Assembly (NCBI GenBank): GCA_031271265.1
Contig: JAISWB010000028.1
Span: 1 to 64,000, forward strand
Source: Desulfovibrio sp.
GTDB lineage: Bacteria; Desulfobacterota; Desulfovibrionia; Desulfovibrionales; Desulfovibrionaceae
Direction: 5' to 3'
Length of the DNA stretch: 64,000 bases
This document shows positions 35,088 through 44,229 of this stretch, one piece after another. Positions within the stretch are counted from its first letter, which is position 1, and each line of letters opens with the position of its first letter. The notes under the pieces are model-generated. The model saw nothing but the letters and a program-made list of their open reading frames with translations. It did no database searches and had not been told where the DNA came from. The position numbers and the translations under genes are program-made.

Positions 35088-36331
35088 TCCGCCCCGACGC
35101 CCCGCTTGCCGCGCCCCGGCGCGTTGCCGTTCCGGATGCCTTGGCGGCGGCCCCTCTTGTCGTGCCCAGACGCGTCGTCGTTCCGGATGAGGTCAAGATA
35201 GAGCGTTTCAGGCGTGTGCCGGAACTGGGGCCGGCCCTGCTCTTTTTTTCCGGCGGCACGGCCATGCGGGACACGGCGCGCGTGCTGACCGAATACACGC
35301 ACAACGCCGTTCACATCATGACCCCCTTTGATTCCGGGGGAAGCTCGGCGGTCTTGCGCCGTGCCTTCAACATGCCCGCCGTGGGGGATATCCGCGCCCG
35401 CATCATGGCTCTCGCGGACCAGAGCGTGAAGGGCAATCCGGAAATTTACGCGCTGTTCGCCTGTCGTCTGGCCGCGGATCAGCCGCAGGAAACCTTGCGG
35501 CGCGAACTCGCAGCGTTGTGCGCGGGCAGGCATCCGCTCATCCGGGCGGTTCCCGACCCCATGCGCAAAATCATCCGCACCACGCTCATGCAGTTCACGG
35601 AACGCATGCCGGCGGATTTCGATCTTGCCGGAGCCGGCATCGGCAACCTCGTGCTTGCCGGCGGTTACCTCACCCAGAGAAGGCATCTTGATCCGGTGAT
35701 TTTTCTCTATTCCAAGCTGGTGGAGGCGCGGGGCACAGTCCGTCCGGTCGTGAACGCCGTCGCCCATCTCGCGGTACGGCTCGCGTCCGGCGAGGTCATT
35801 GTCGGGCAGCACGCGTTCACCGGCAAACAGGGCGGACCTGTCACCTCGCCTATAGAAGATATATGGGTCACGCGCTCACTCGACGACCCGGCGCCTTTCA
35901 CCGTTGCCGTCCGCCCGAAGCTGCAGGAGCTTATAGCCGGGGCGGATCTTGTTTGCTATCCCTTCGGCAGCTTCTATTCAAGCCTCATCGCCAACCTGCT
36001 GCCCCGCGGGGTAGGCAGGGCAGTGGCCGCCGCGCGTTGCCCCAAGGTTTTCATTCCCAATCTGGGCACGGACCCGGAGCTTTTGGGGCACACCCTGCGC
36101 GACCAGACGGAGCGCCTTGTGCGCTGTTTGACGCGTGACGGCGTCGCCCGGCGCGATGTGTTGCAGGTGCTTGTCGTTGACGACGACGAGAGCGCCTATC
36201 CGGGCGGGGTACCATACGCGTGGCTGCGCGCGGAAGGACTCCAGGTGGTGCGGACCCGGCTGGTGTCGCCGGAATCCGCGCCTTACGCCTGCCCGCGACT
36301 GGTCGCCCGGACCCTGCTTTCCCTCGTCTGA
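35078..36331 (+). CDS. CofD-related protein (GAK system)
   Basis: The 417-residue product begins at a GTG inside the end of the kinase gene. Its first 45 residues repeat a PxxPRRVxVPD block encoded by a 51-base duplication. The body resembles CofD/YvcK folds: LLFFSGGTAMRD, MTPFDSGGSSAVLRRAF, DIRARIMAL, LAGGYLTQ and YPFGSFYSSLIANLLPRGVGRA. CofD itself makes the phospholactyl bridge of coenzyme F420; GAK members form a separate branch with unknown reaction. It is the last gene of the operon and is convergent with the CoA-transferase. Confidence 0.82.
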   Translation: MPVVRPDAPLAAPRRVAVPDALAAAPLVVPRRVVVPDEVKIERFRRVPELGPALLFFSGGTAMRDTARVLTEYTHNAVHIMTPFDSGGSSAVLRRAFNMPAVGDIRARIMALADQSVKGNPEIYALFACRLAADQPQETLRRELAALCAGRHPLIRAVPDPMRKIIRTTLMQFTERMPADFDLAGAGIGNLVLAGGYLTQRRHLDPVIFLYSKLVEARGTVRPVVNAVAHLAVRLASGEVIVGQHAFTGKQGGPVTSPIEDIWVTRSLDDPAPFTVAVRPKLQELIAGADLVCYPFGSFYSSLIANLLPRGVGRAVAAARCPKVFIPNLGTDPELLGHTLRDQTERLVRCLTRDGVARRDVLQVLVVDDDESAYPGGVPYAWLRAEGLQVVRTRLVSPESAPYACPRLVARTLLSLV

Positions 36332-36350
36332 CGCAGTGCGGACAGGGCTG

Positions 36351-37688
36351 TTATTTTTTGTTGACGCGTTTCCAGATATTCATTTTTTCCGCTTCCTTGA
36401 TGAGCTGTTCACGAAAATCGGGATGCGCCGTGGAGATGATGCGTTCGGCTTTTTCCCAGGTGGACAGCCCCTTCAGATTGACCTTGCCGTACTCGGTTAC
36501 CAGCCAGTGCACGTTCGCCCTGGTCGCGGTCACCACCGCGCCGGGCTTGAGGACGGGGACAATGCGGCTGCTCTGCGCGCCGTCCTTGGCCGAAACCGTG
36601 GAAGAGCAGCAGATGAAGCTCTTCCCGCCCTTGGAAAGGTACGCCCCCAGGACAAAATCCAACTGACCGCCTGCGCCGCTGATATGCCGGTACCCGGAAG
36701 ACTCGGAGGCAAGCTGCCCGAAAAGATCCACCTCCACCGTGTTGTTGATGGAGATGAAATTGTCGATGGAAGCCAGCACCCTGATGTCGTTCACATAATC
36801 AACGGGGGCACTCATAAGCTGGGGATTGTCGTCAAGAAAATCATACATGCGCTTGCTGCCCGCGGCAAAGGCATAGCACTGGCGGTACCTGTCGACGCTT
36901 TTGTATGCTCCTGTGACCTTGCCGCATTGGGTTAAATCGACGAAGGCGTCGACATACATTTCCGTATGCACGCTCAAATCTTTCAGATCGGTTTCCGTCA
37001 GGAGCATGCCCACGGCGTTGGGCAGGCCGCCTATGCCGAGTTGCAGACAGGCACGATTGGGGATTTCGTCGACAACCATGGCGGCGACGGCGCGGTCCAC
37101 GTCGGAAGGCTTTGAAGCGGGCATTTCGCCCAATGCGGAGTCGGCTTCAACGATCATGTCCGCGCGCGTGATGTGGATATTGGCCTCATGTCCGCCGAGG
37201 CAGCGGGGCATATTGCGGTTGACTTCAAGGATTATGCATTTCGCCCGCTCGCACATGGCCGCAAGATAGGACGCGCTGGGGCCGAAATTGAACCAACCGT
37301 GCTTGTCCATCGGCGAAACCTGGATCATGGCGACGTCGACCGGGGTGTAATTTTCCCGATAGTAGCGGGGCACTTCGGAAAAGCGCATGGGGATGTAAAA
37401 ACAATTCCCGTTCGCTGTGAGTTTCCGCGTCGCCCCGGTCATGTGCAGGGTGTTCCAACTGAAAGGATTTTCAGCCGGCGGGATTTTCATGATTTCAGGC
37501 GTCCACAGTTCAACGCAGCCGCGCACCTTGACGTCTTCCAGCTCGCCTTTGCGCGCGGCAAGGGCGGCATCCAGCGCCTTTGTCTGGGACACGCAGAAAC
37601 CGTAGTCCACCCAGTCGCCGGACTTGACCACCGCGGCGGCTTTTTCCGGCGTGACCAGCTTTTCTTTATACATTGCGGCGTAACTCAC
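36351..37688 (-). CDS. Acetyl-CoA hydrolase/transferase family CoA-transferase (butyryl/4-hydroxybutyrate type)
   Basis: The 445-residue protein begins [30 protein letters not shown], as do butyryl-CoA:acetate and 4-hydroxybutyrate CoA-transferases. The catalytic Glu is expected in [11 protein letters not shown], and the CoA-binding [20 protein letters not shown] is typical of that branch. It would move CoA between acetate and a short-chain acyl group in fermentation or fatty-acid use. I start at a GTG at 37688 because GGAGGG lies five bases upstream; the ATG at 37706 would put that site inside the gene. Confidence 0.85.
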   Translation of the reverse strand: MSYAAMYKEKLVTPEKAAAVVKSGDWVDYGFCVSQTKALDAALAARKGELEDVKVRGCVELWTPEIMKIPPAENPFSWNTLHMTGATRKLTANGNCFYIPMRFSEVPRYYRENYTPVDVAMIQVSPMDKHGWFNFGPSASYLAAMCERAKCIILEVNRNMPRCLGGHEANIHITRADMIVEADSALGEMPASKPSDVDRAVAAMVVDEIPNRACLQLGIGGLPNAVGMLLTETDLKDLSVHTEMYVDAFVDLTQCGKVTGAYKSVDRYRQCYAFAAGSKRMYDFLDDNPQLMSAPVDYVNDIRVLASIDNFISINNTVEVDLFGQLASESSGYRHISGAGGQLDFVLGAYLSKGGKSFICCSSTVSAKDGAQSSRIVPVLKPGAVVTATRANVHWLVTEYGKVNLKGLSTWEKAERIISTAHPDFREQLIKEAEKMNIWKRVNKK

Positions 37689-37704
37689 GGGACCCTCCTC
37701 AAGC

Positions 37705-37720
37705 ATACAACATGCTGTAT
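37705..37720. promoter_or_regulatory. Palindrome upstream of the CoA-transferase gene
   Basis: ATACA-ACATGC-TGTAT is a perfect 5-6-5 inverted repeat just before the ribosome-binding site of the CoA-transferase gene. A dimeric regulator could bind here. No regulator gene is adjacent, so this is only a candidate operator. Confidence 0.3.
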
Positions 37721-38291
37721 TTTTTGACTGTTACAATGCTGATTGCGTTAAATTCCGTACCATGCCGGGCATTTTTTGTAAAGCCGGTACGGCGCTTTTT
37801 CCCCGGCCGGCGCAAGCTTCAGAACATACCCCTCTTCCCCTTGCCTCCCTCTTTGCCGAACTGCGCCTGCGTCGGCTGATCCCGATACCCGGTCAACATA
37901 AGTACGTGAAAGTTTCACGGTTCATCCGGTTAAAGCGTACTTGGCCTCATCAATGGCCAATATCCCGAGTTTGAAGAAATTTTGGCTCATACGGATTGAG
38001 CGTACTTTGTGCCGAAAAAGGCTCCGCAGACTCTCTTGCCGGAAAGCCGGCCCGGCGAGTTCCCCGGAGCCGCTTCGCGCGTACAAAAAGCCGTCGCGAA
38101 CCGAGCCTGCCAAGGGCGCGCAGCGGCGCGGCGAACCCATGACGGAGCGGGGGAACAAGACCTTGCAGCGCGAAGAGCGGCAAGGGGAGTTCCCTGGTGG
38201 GCTGAGCAAGGTCTTCAAAACCGCAGCAAAGGCGACAAGGGGCCAAAATGAGAATTTCCGGGCCGTATCCGTAGGGGATTGACGCTTTGCA
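37721..38291. other. Unassigned gap with inverted and direct repeats
   Basis: No supported gene lies in these 571 bases. GCGTACTT occurs twice (near 37936 and 38005), and AAGACCTTG (38157-38165) faces CAAGGTCTT (38207-38215) across 41 bases. A minus-strand frame at 37922-38410 runs through the gap into the aldolase gene in another phase, is very Arg/Ser-rich and has no ribosome-binding site, so I reject it. The region could be a degraded insertion. Confidence 0.35.
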
Positions 38292-39071
38292 TTACAGCGC
38301 CGGGAGTTTTCCCCCCGTCTGGAGAAAAAGGCTGTCCATGCCGTAGGCAAGGAAAGTGTACCCGGCCCGGACCTTGTCACGCAGAAGGGGTTCGTCCGGA
38401 CGGACGACATGGTAGCCCCGGCTTACGCCGTACTGCACGGCTTTGGCTTCAATGCGTTCCAGGGTCTTTATGAACTCCGGCTCATCAAAGCGCGCGGTCA
38501 GGCCCATGGACGCCGACAGGTCGTATGGGCCGACCATGTAGGCATCCAGGCGCGGATGAGAAAAAATCCCGTCCAGAGCGGCGACAGCATTGATGTGTTC
38601 AATCTGGGCGACAAGGACCAGTTCGCGGCTGAAGCCGGCGCGCGGGTCCAGATGGGCGTCGAAATCCATTCCGTAGGCGTTGGCGCGGCAAAACCCGACG
38701 CCGCGTCGGCCGCCGGAAAATTCCTCCCCGCCGGGGTACAGGCTGGAGTTTACAGCTTCGTCGAGTTGCGCGCGGCTTTCGATCATGGGGAAAATCAACC
38801 CCGCCGCCCCGGAATCCACAGCGTACTTGATAAGTTCGGGTTTTGCCGCGGCAACGCGGACAAAGGGCAGCGTTCCCCAGCGTTCCAGAGCGCGGAACAT
38901 GTCCGGCAGGACCGCGCGCGTGAAAGCGCCGTGTTCGGCGTCCGCGGCCGCCCATTCATAGCCCGTGCGGGCAAGTATTTCAGCGATTTCCGGACTCGGA
39001 ATCTGCAGCCAGGTGCCTATGCTCGGCGTGCCCGCACGCAGTTTCTGCCTGAGTTCCCTGTTCGTAAGCAC
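38292..39071 (-). CDS. HpcH/HpaI-family aldolase
   Basis: The protein (about 260 residues) is a class II pyruvate-dependent aldolase of the HpcH/HpaI/GarL type. Landmarks are GTWLQIPSPEIAEILA, AAADAEHGAF (catalytic His), GAAGLIFPMIESRAQ, VAQIEH (metal-binding Glu) and YMVGPYDLSASMGL. These enzymes cleave 4-hydroxy-2-oxo acids or 2-keto-3-deoxy-glucarate to pyruvate and an aldehyde. I start at a GTG at 39071 with AGGAGGAG just upstream; the frame is open to 39149 through a region overlapping repetitive DNA. Confidence 0.85.
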   Translation of the reverse strand: MLTNRELRQKLRAGTPSIGTWLQIPSPEIAEILARTGYEWAAADAEHGAFTRAVLPDMFRALERWGTLPFVRVAAAKPELIKYAVDSGAAGLIFPMIESRAQLDEAVNSSLYPGGEEFSGGRRGVGFCRANAYGMDFDAHLDPRAGFSRELVLVAQIEHINAVAALDGIFSHPRLDAYMVGPYDLSASMGLTARFDEPEFIKTLERIEAKAVQYGVSRGYHVVRPDEPLLRDKVRAGYTFLAYGMDSLFLQTGGKLPAL

Positions 39072-39162
39072 GGCTCCTCCTTTCCGGAGCATCCGGCAAC
39101 GCTGATCGCGCACATCCCCGATGCGGGGAGTCGGCCCGAGCCGGCGCAAGGACGACTGCGGA

Positions 39163-39230
39163 CAGCATCAGCCTCAAGCCTGCCCAGACCGACCCCGGCG
39201 GGGACCGGGGCAGCGCCCCGGCCTCCGAAG
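39163..39230 (+). repeat. Dispersed GC-rich repeat, family B, copy 1
   Basis: It contains CATCAGCCT, then GACCCCGGCGGGG and CGCCCCGGCC. The same ordered words recur at 47103-47166 (inverted) and in part at 55372-55446. The copy lies in the gap between the aldolase and zinc-ribbon genes. Confidence 0.5.
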
Positions 39231-39260
39231 ATGCACAAAATCAACCTCGGCATGCTCCGA

Positions 39261-39497
39261 TCACAAGTAATCCGGGTCCACGGCCGCGGGTCCGTCCCCG
39301 AACATGATCCGGACGAAATGCACCGAATGCCGGTCCACGGGCATGATGGGAAAATTACGCCGGCAGACGTCGCAGCCGATCATCGAGGGCTGGAGCGGAG
39401 ACGGCACGGGTATTTGCCGGCGGCAGTACGGGCAGACGTAAAAAAAAACCAGTTCCATGCCGGACGGTTTGACCGGTGTGGGTTGCCGGCTCGACAT
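39261..39497 (-). CDS. Small zinc-ribbon protein
   Basis: A 78-residue protein with two CxxC pairs (VCPYCRRQ and GCDVCRRN, about 20 residues apart) forming a probable zinc ribbon, and a short C-terminus ending in VDPDYL. It starts within bases of the gpmI stop, so it is likely co-transcribed with rsfS and gpmI. No function is known. Confidence 0.65.
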   Translation of the reverse strand: MSSRQPTPVKPSGMELVFFYVCPYCRRQIPVPSPLQPSMIGCDVCRRNFPIMPVDRHSVHFVRIMFGDGPAAVDPDYL

Positions 39498-39498
39498 C

Positions 39499-41028
39499 TC
39501 ATTCCTCCACAAGACTGCTGCCGGTCATTTCCGGCGGCTGTTCCATGCCCCAGAGACGCAGGACGGTCGGCGCAATATCCGCGAGTTTGCCGTCGGCAAT
39601 GCGGACGGGCGGAGACGCCCCCGTTATGACGACGGCGACGGGATTTTTGCTGTGTGCCGTTTGCGGACGTCCCTCGGGCGTGAGCATTTCTTCCGCGTTG
39701 CCGTGGTCCGCGGTCAGGAGCAGCCTGCCCCTGCGTTTTTCGACCGCGGCGAGTACCCGGCCCACGCATTTGTCCACAGCCTCGCAGGCCTTGACGGCGG
39801 CCGGGATCACGCCGGTGTGCCCGACCATGTCCAGGTTGGCGAAATTGCAGACCACAAAGTCGTATATCCCCGATTCCCATTCCCGAATCAGGGTGTCGGT
39901 CACTTCGCGAACGCTCATTTCGGGTTTCAAATCATAGGTCGGCACGTCGCGGGGCGAATTGATCAGGCGCCGTTCCTCGCCCGGCAGCGGATCTTCAATG
40001 CCTCCGTTGAAAAAGTAGGTAACGTGGGCGTATTTTTCCGTTTCGGCAATGCGCAGTTGGCGCATCCCCGCGCGGGACACGATTTCGCCCAAGCCCATCT
40101 CCGGAATGCGCTGCCGGAACGCCGCGGGCATGGGGAAGCTTTCCTCGTAGGAGGTCATGGTGCTGAACGCGGCCGGACGCGGCAGGCTGCCCCGGTCAAA
40201 TTCCCCGAACGCGGGATCGAACAGGCAGCGCGCGAGCTGCCTTGCCCGGTCGGCGCGGAAATTAAAGAAAAAGACGGCGTCTCCGTCCCGGATGCAGTCC
40301 GGTTCACCCTTTGCGTCGGCGATGAGCCGGGGGGTGATGAATTCGTCTGTTTCGCCCTCGGCATAGGCCGCTTCCACCGCCGCAATTGGGTCGGCGAACA
40401 GGGGGGCGTTCCCGTGTACCATGGCGTCCCACGCCTTTTTCACGCGCTCCCAGCGCTTGTCCCGGTCCATGGCGTACCAGCGGCCGCAGACGCAGGCGAC
40501 GCGGGCCGTCGGGCCGAGTTTTTCCGTAAGCATGCGCATGAAGCCCAGGCCGGCGTCGGGCGCGGTATCCCGTCCGTCCGTAAATGCGTGTACGCGCGCC
40601 GGGACACCCGCCTTGTCCGCCGCCCGCAGCAGCGCGAAAAGATGGTTGATGTGGCTGTGTACGCCGCCGTCGGACAGGAGGCCGAGCAGGTGTACTTTCC
40701 CGCCGCTTTGTTTAGCCGCGTCCAGGGTCTGCATGAGCACGGGGTTGCTGAAGAAGCTCCCGTCTTCAAGGGCTACGTCGATGAGCGTCATGTCCTGGTA
40801 AACTACGCGGCCCGCGCCTATGTTCATGTGCCCGACTTCGGAATTGCCCATGAAACCCGCGGGCAGACCGACGGCGCGGCCCGAGCAGAGCAGTTCGGCG
40901 CGCGCGGGCCGGGAGAGCAGGGCATCGATTTGCGGGGTTGCCGCCGCGAGAACAGCGTTGCCCGGCCCGGCCGGAGCCTGCCCCCATCCGTCCAGAATCA
41001 GCAGCAGGGTCGGCGTAAGGCCGCTCAT
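39499..41028 (-). CDS. gpmI: 2,3-bisphosphoglycerate-independent phosphoglycerate mutase
   Basis: GpmI interconverts 3- and 2-phosphoglycerate through a phosphoserine. The N-terminal LLLILDGWG gives one metal ligand, GNSEVGHMNIGAGR holds the catalytic Ser, and DGRDTAPDAG, RADRARQL and LLTADHGNAEEM complete both Mn sites. About 509 residues is normal. The ATG at 41028 overlaps the rsfS stop (ATGA); the frame is open to 41073 without support. Enolase, the next glycolytic step, is encoded at 20653. Confidence 0.95.
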   Translation of the reverse strand: MSGLTPTLLLILDGWGQAPAGPGNAVLAAATPQIDALLSRPARAELLCSGRAVGLPAGFMGNSEVGHMNIGAGRVVYQDMTLIDVALEDGSFFSNPVLMQTLDAAKQSGGKVHLLGLLSDGGVHSHINHLFALLRAADKAGVPARVHAFTDGRDTAPDAGLGFMRMLTEKLGPTARVACVCGRWYAMDRDKRWERVKKAWDAMVHGNAPLFADPIAAVEAAYAEGETDEFITPRLIADAKGEPDCIRDGDAVFFFNFRADRARQLARCLFDPAFGEFDRGSLPRPAAFSTMTSYEESFPMPAAFRQRIPEMGLGEIVSRAGMRQLRIAETEKYAHVTYFFNGGIEDPLPGEERRLINSPRDVPTYDLKPEMSVREVTDTLIREWESGIYDFVVCNFANLDMVGHTGVIPAAVKACEAVDKCVGRVLAAVEKRRGRLLLTADHGNAEEMLTPEGRPQTAHSKNPVAVVITGASPPVRIADGKLADIAPTVLRLWGMEQPPEMTGSSLVEE

Positions 41029-41414
41029 CGTTTCTCCCGCCCGGTATCGACCAGAGTGGGCGCCCAAGGCCACATATCTTCCAGCCGGAACATTTCCCGG
41101 CTTTCCGTCTGGAAAATATGGACGACCACCTCATTGAAATCCAGCAAAATCCAACTTCCCACGGCGTGCCCTTCCATGCGCAGGTATTCCAGACAGTCTT
41201 CCGGGGCCGATTCCAGCAGGTAATCGGCCAAGCCTTGTCCGTGGCGCACAGAGCGCGCCCCGCAGATAACAACCGCATCGTACAGGGTATTTTCGCCGGC
41301 GAGATCAAGGGCGACGATGTCCACGCCTTTCTTGTCGAGAAGCCGCCGGACTACGGCGGCTACTTTGTCGCGTACGGGAGGGGGGGAAAACTTCTTCGGT
41401 TGCGCTGTCGACAT
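41025..41414 (-). CDS. rsfS: Ribosomal silencing factor RsfS
   Basis: The 129-residue protein belongs to the RsfS/Iojap family that binds ribosomal protein L14 and blocks subunit joining in starvation. Recognisable are VRRLLDKKGVDIVALDL, DAVVICGARSVRHGQGLADYL and GSWILLDFNEVVVHIF. Length fits. It is coupled to gpmI by a four-base overlap. The 229-base gap upstream of it shows nothing I can support. Confidence 0.92.
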   Translation of the reverse strand: MSTAQPKKFSPPPVRDKVAAVVRRLLDKKGVDIVALDLAGENTLYDAVVICGARSVRHGQGLADYLLESAPEDCLEYLRMEGHAVGSWILLDFNEVVVHIFQTESREMFRLEDMWPWAPTLVDTGREKR

Positions 41415-41643
41415 GCATCCTCTTCGGTTTCGAATCTACGGCAGTTCCGCGGATTCCGCAAAGGAAATTTTCCGGGGCCTCATTGTTCGCCTTGACCCGG
41501 CGCGTTCACGGCAGGCGAAAACCGCGCAGGCAGAGGGCAATGCCGGGTAATCTCACCCGGCTGTCCGGCCGCTGCACACGCGACAGCGAAGAGGCATCAG
41601 TAATTGTTCCCCGACTGCAGGAGATATGCAACGCTGCACCGGC

Positions 41644-42783
41644 CTATTCACCGCTGCGGATTGCCGCGTAAGGTTCCGCGCCGGCCGCAAACAGCGCCGG
41701 AACAAGCGCGGCCAGTACCCCCGCGGCAACGGCCGAGAACAGGGTCGCAAGCATGCTGACCCCGACAAAGCCCGCAAAAGATGAAACGGAAAACGCGCCG
41801 GTCAGACGGCCGGCATCCGTTGCGAACAGCCAGACGGCCGCCGCGGGCATGCCCATGAGGCCGCCCAGGCATCCGAGTACGGCGGCCTCCGCGATGAGCA
41901 TTCTCAGGATGAAGCCGTTGCGGGCGCCCATGGCCTTGAGCAATCCGAATTCCCGCCTGCGTTCATGCGCCGTCAGGGCAAACACTGCGCCGGTAAACAG
42001 CAACGCCCCGGCCGTCACCAGCAACGCGGCAAGGCTCAAGCCCTCTCCCCGAAAAAGCCCGTAAAGCTGCTCATTGATGGTTTTCAGCATTTCGGGGCGG
42101 GTAATGACTTCAATACGATCAATATTCGCTTCAAGTTTATTAACCACGGCATCCAGATAGGTGCCCTGCCGCAGGCGGACCAAAATCCAGGAAGGCTCTG
42201 TAATATGTCCGACGGCCGCGGGGAAAAAAAGCGCTGTGTCGAGAAAGGAGTCCGTTTTCTTCAGCCGGCCCGAGAGCGCAAACTGCTTGCCGTTCACGTC
42301 GAGGGCGGCGCCGGGGCGGCTGTTTACGGCAACGCGCGCACCCGCCGCAATGCCGTCGGAACCCGCCCGGGATTGCCCGGCAGTGTTCTTTTCCAGCCAC
42401 GGCACGACGACGAAGTCGGTTGCCGGCTCAAAGGCGACGAGCGTTGCCTGAGCGCCTTCGAGCATTGCGCTGCCGATGTATTTCTGGACAGTCACGGCTT
42501 CCGTTTCGGCAAACGCCTTTACCCGTGCGGCCGTGCCGGCGGGCAAAACGCCTTGCGCGGGCGGTCCCTGGACAAATTCGGTATGCCCCTTGACCTTTGT
42601 CGCGGCCGGAACAACGGCCAGGTCCGGCGCCTGCAGCCTGCGGGCCTGTTCAAGTTCCTTGCGGGCGCCGCAGGCCGTGAAAAGGACAACGAACACCATC
42701 GCCGCCGCCGAGGCAACGGCAAAAACGATCAGGGCGGCATACGCCCTGCGTCCCCGCATATTCTTCAACGCCAACTGCCACAT
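41644..42783 (-). CDS. FtsX/MacB-type ABC permease (respiratory cluster)
   Basis: About 379 residues: one N-terminal membrane span (AALIVFAVASAAAMVFVVLF), a large periplasmic domain (about 50-250), and three C-terminal spans, with AHERRREFGLLKAMGARNGFILRMLIAE as the ATPase-coupling helix. This is the MacB/LolCE topology. It is the last gene of the long respiratory run and may pair with the ATPase at 44633 and the permease at 45377. I start at 42783 (MWQLALKNM), the usual beginning of the family. The cargo is unknown. Confidence 0.85.
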   Translation of the reverse strand: MWQLALKNMRGRRAYAALIVFAVASAAAMVFVVLFTACGARKELEQARRLQAPDLAVVPAATKVKGHTEFVQGPPAQGVLPAGTAARVKAFAETEAVTVQKYIGSAMLEGAQATLVAFEPATDFVVVPWLEKNTAGQSRAGSDGIAAGARVAVNSRPGAALDVNGKQFALSGRLKKTDSFLDTALFFPAAVGHITEPSWILVRLRQGTYLDAVVNKLEANIDRIEVITRPEMLKTINEQLYGLFRGEGLSLAALLVTAGALLFTGAVFALTAHERRREFGLLKAMGARNGFILRMLIAEAAVLGCLGGLMGMPAAAVWLFATDAGRLTGAFSVSSFAGFVGVSMLATLFSAVAAGVLAALVPALFAAGAEPYAAIRSGE

Positions 42784-42808
42784 GTCCGTTTCCCGTGCCG
42801 AAGGAGGC

Positions 42809-43981
42809 CTACCAGACAGGCCGCGCGGCGTCCGGCGTTTTTCTCCGCCTGCCCCGCCGCAGCAGACAGGCGCCGGCAATCACCGCCGCCGCAACGCCGA
42901 TGATGCCGTACCGCACAAGCGGCGACACGCCGCCGCCGGCAACCGGCAACAGTTTCGGCAGGTCCGCATCCGTGTACGACAACAGGCCGAACGTCGTGCC
43001 GGCAAGGATGACGGGCGGCTCGCCGGGTTTGACATAGAGTTTGTGCATAAAGGCGTTGTCCAGGCCGTTGTTGATGTCCACCCAGGTTGCGCCTTTATCC
43101 ACGCTCCGGTAAGCCCCGCCCCAGGCCCCGACATAGACCGTGCCGGGGTAAGCCGGCGTCGCGGCAAAAGAGAACACCGTAGTTGTGAGCAGGCCGGTTT
43201 CCTGCCAGGTTCTTCCTCCGTCCAGGGTCCGGAATACGCCTCCGTTGGCCTCGCCGACGTAAAAATCCGTCGGCGTAGCCGGATGATAGGATCCGGCCAG
43301 CACGATGTCTGGGTTTTTCGGGTCGATATGCAGGGCAAGAATGCTCAGGCTGCTCAATCCCTCATTGACGTCCACCCAGGAAACCCCGCCGTTGCCGCTT
43401 TTAAAGACCCCGGCGCCGCCCGTGGCCGCGAACAGGTATTGCGGGTTCTTCGGATCGACGGCCAGGGCGTTGACGTTCACCGTGCGTTTGAAACCGGACG
43501 ACATATGCCAATTTTTGCCGCCGTTGGTACTCAGCGCCGCCCCGCCCATGATGCCGATGTAGATGAGGTTGGGGTCCTTCGGACTGATGAGGATGCACCG
43601 GACATTTAGGTTGGGCAGACCTTCGTTGACGGTCTGCCAGGTATTGCCGCCGTCGGAACTCTTGTACAGGCCCGCGCCGTCATACCCGACATACAATTCC
43701 CTGCTGTTGAGATGGTTGACGGCAACCGAACTCGGAAACACGCCCTCCGGCAACAGATTCGCGCCGAGCGGAACCCATTCCGTCCCGCCGTCGGCACTTT
43801 TCAGCAGGCCGCGGGATGTCGCGGCATACAGCGTGTCGGGCCGCGCCGGGTCGCTGATGAACGACACCACATGCACTTTGTCGAGGGCAATTTTATGCCA
43901 GATATTTTCCCCTGACCGGGCCGGAGAAGCGACCACGCAGAGAAAACCGAAAATTACCGGTATGCAGCATGCTCTGATCAC
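42809..43981 (-). CDS. Membrane-anchored Asp-box (YCF48/BNR) beta-propeller protein
   Basis: A GTG start at 43981 gives 390 residues with a Sec signal peptide (CCIPVIFGFLCVVASPARS). At least six Asp-box repeats follow at intervals of about 45-50 residues: SADGGTEW, SSDGGNTW, STNGGKNW, SGNGGVSW, TLDGGRTW and SVDKGATW. They predict a periplasmic six- or seven-bladed propeller. A C-terminal span (YGIIGVAAAVIAGACLLRR) anchors it. YCF48-like propellers elsewhere help to assemble membrane cofactor proteins; an assembly role for the neighbouring copper/heme enzymes is a reasonable inference. The frame is open upstream through repeat DNA. Confidence 0.8.
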   Translation of the reverse strand: MIRACCIPVIFGFLCVVASPARSGENIWHKIALDKVHVVSFISDPARPDTLYAATSRGLLKSADGGTEWVPLGANLLPEGVFPSSVAVNHLNSRELYVGYDGAGLYKSSDGGNTWQTVNEGLPNLNVRCILISPKDPNLIYIGIMGGAALSTNGGKNWHMSSGFKRTVNVNALAVDPKNPQYLFAATGGAGVFKSGNGGVSWVDVNEGLSSLSILALHIDPKNPDIVLAGSYHPATPTDFYVGEANGGVFRTLDGGRTWQETGLLTTTVFSFAATPAYPGTVYVGAWGGAYRSVDKGATWVDINNGLDNAFMHKLYVKPGEPPVILAGTTFGLLSYTDADLPKLLPVAGGGVSPLVRYGIIGVAAAVIAGACLLRRGRRRKTPDAARPVW

Positions 43982-44033
43982 GACATCACCGCCGGTGTTA
44001 TTCTGTTTCCGAGTTTGCAACGCAGGCAAATAT

Positions 44034-44104
44034 GTTTCAATCCATAGATGTCGCACTCCACATCCGGCTCCGTCCGCCGGATGACCCTGCCCCGGCGGAT
44101 AGAA
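44034..44104 (-). repeat. Dispersed hairpin repeat, family A, copy 3 (split)
   Basis: Read on the minus strand: CCGCCGGGGC hairpin, then CATCCGGC-loop-GCCGGATG, TGGA, and after about 14 extra bases GGATTGAAAC. The insertion separates the stem from its tail. It occupies most of the 248-base gap before the propeller gene. Confidence 0.65.
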
Positions 44105-44229
44105 CCGACCGGCATATATCCCCCCTGAAGGGAGAAGTTTCAAATCATAAATGAATTTCAGATGAGAAAATCGTTGCTCCGCTTTGCCTGCGTATGCGTT
44201 ATACCTGCATTGTCGACTGCGCAATGGAA

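Noticed and set aside
37922-38410. 162-residue minus-strand frame in the gap before the aldolase gene
   Set aside because: No ribosome-binding site, low-complexity basic composition, and overlap with the 3' end of the aldolase gene in another phase.
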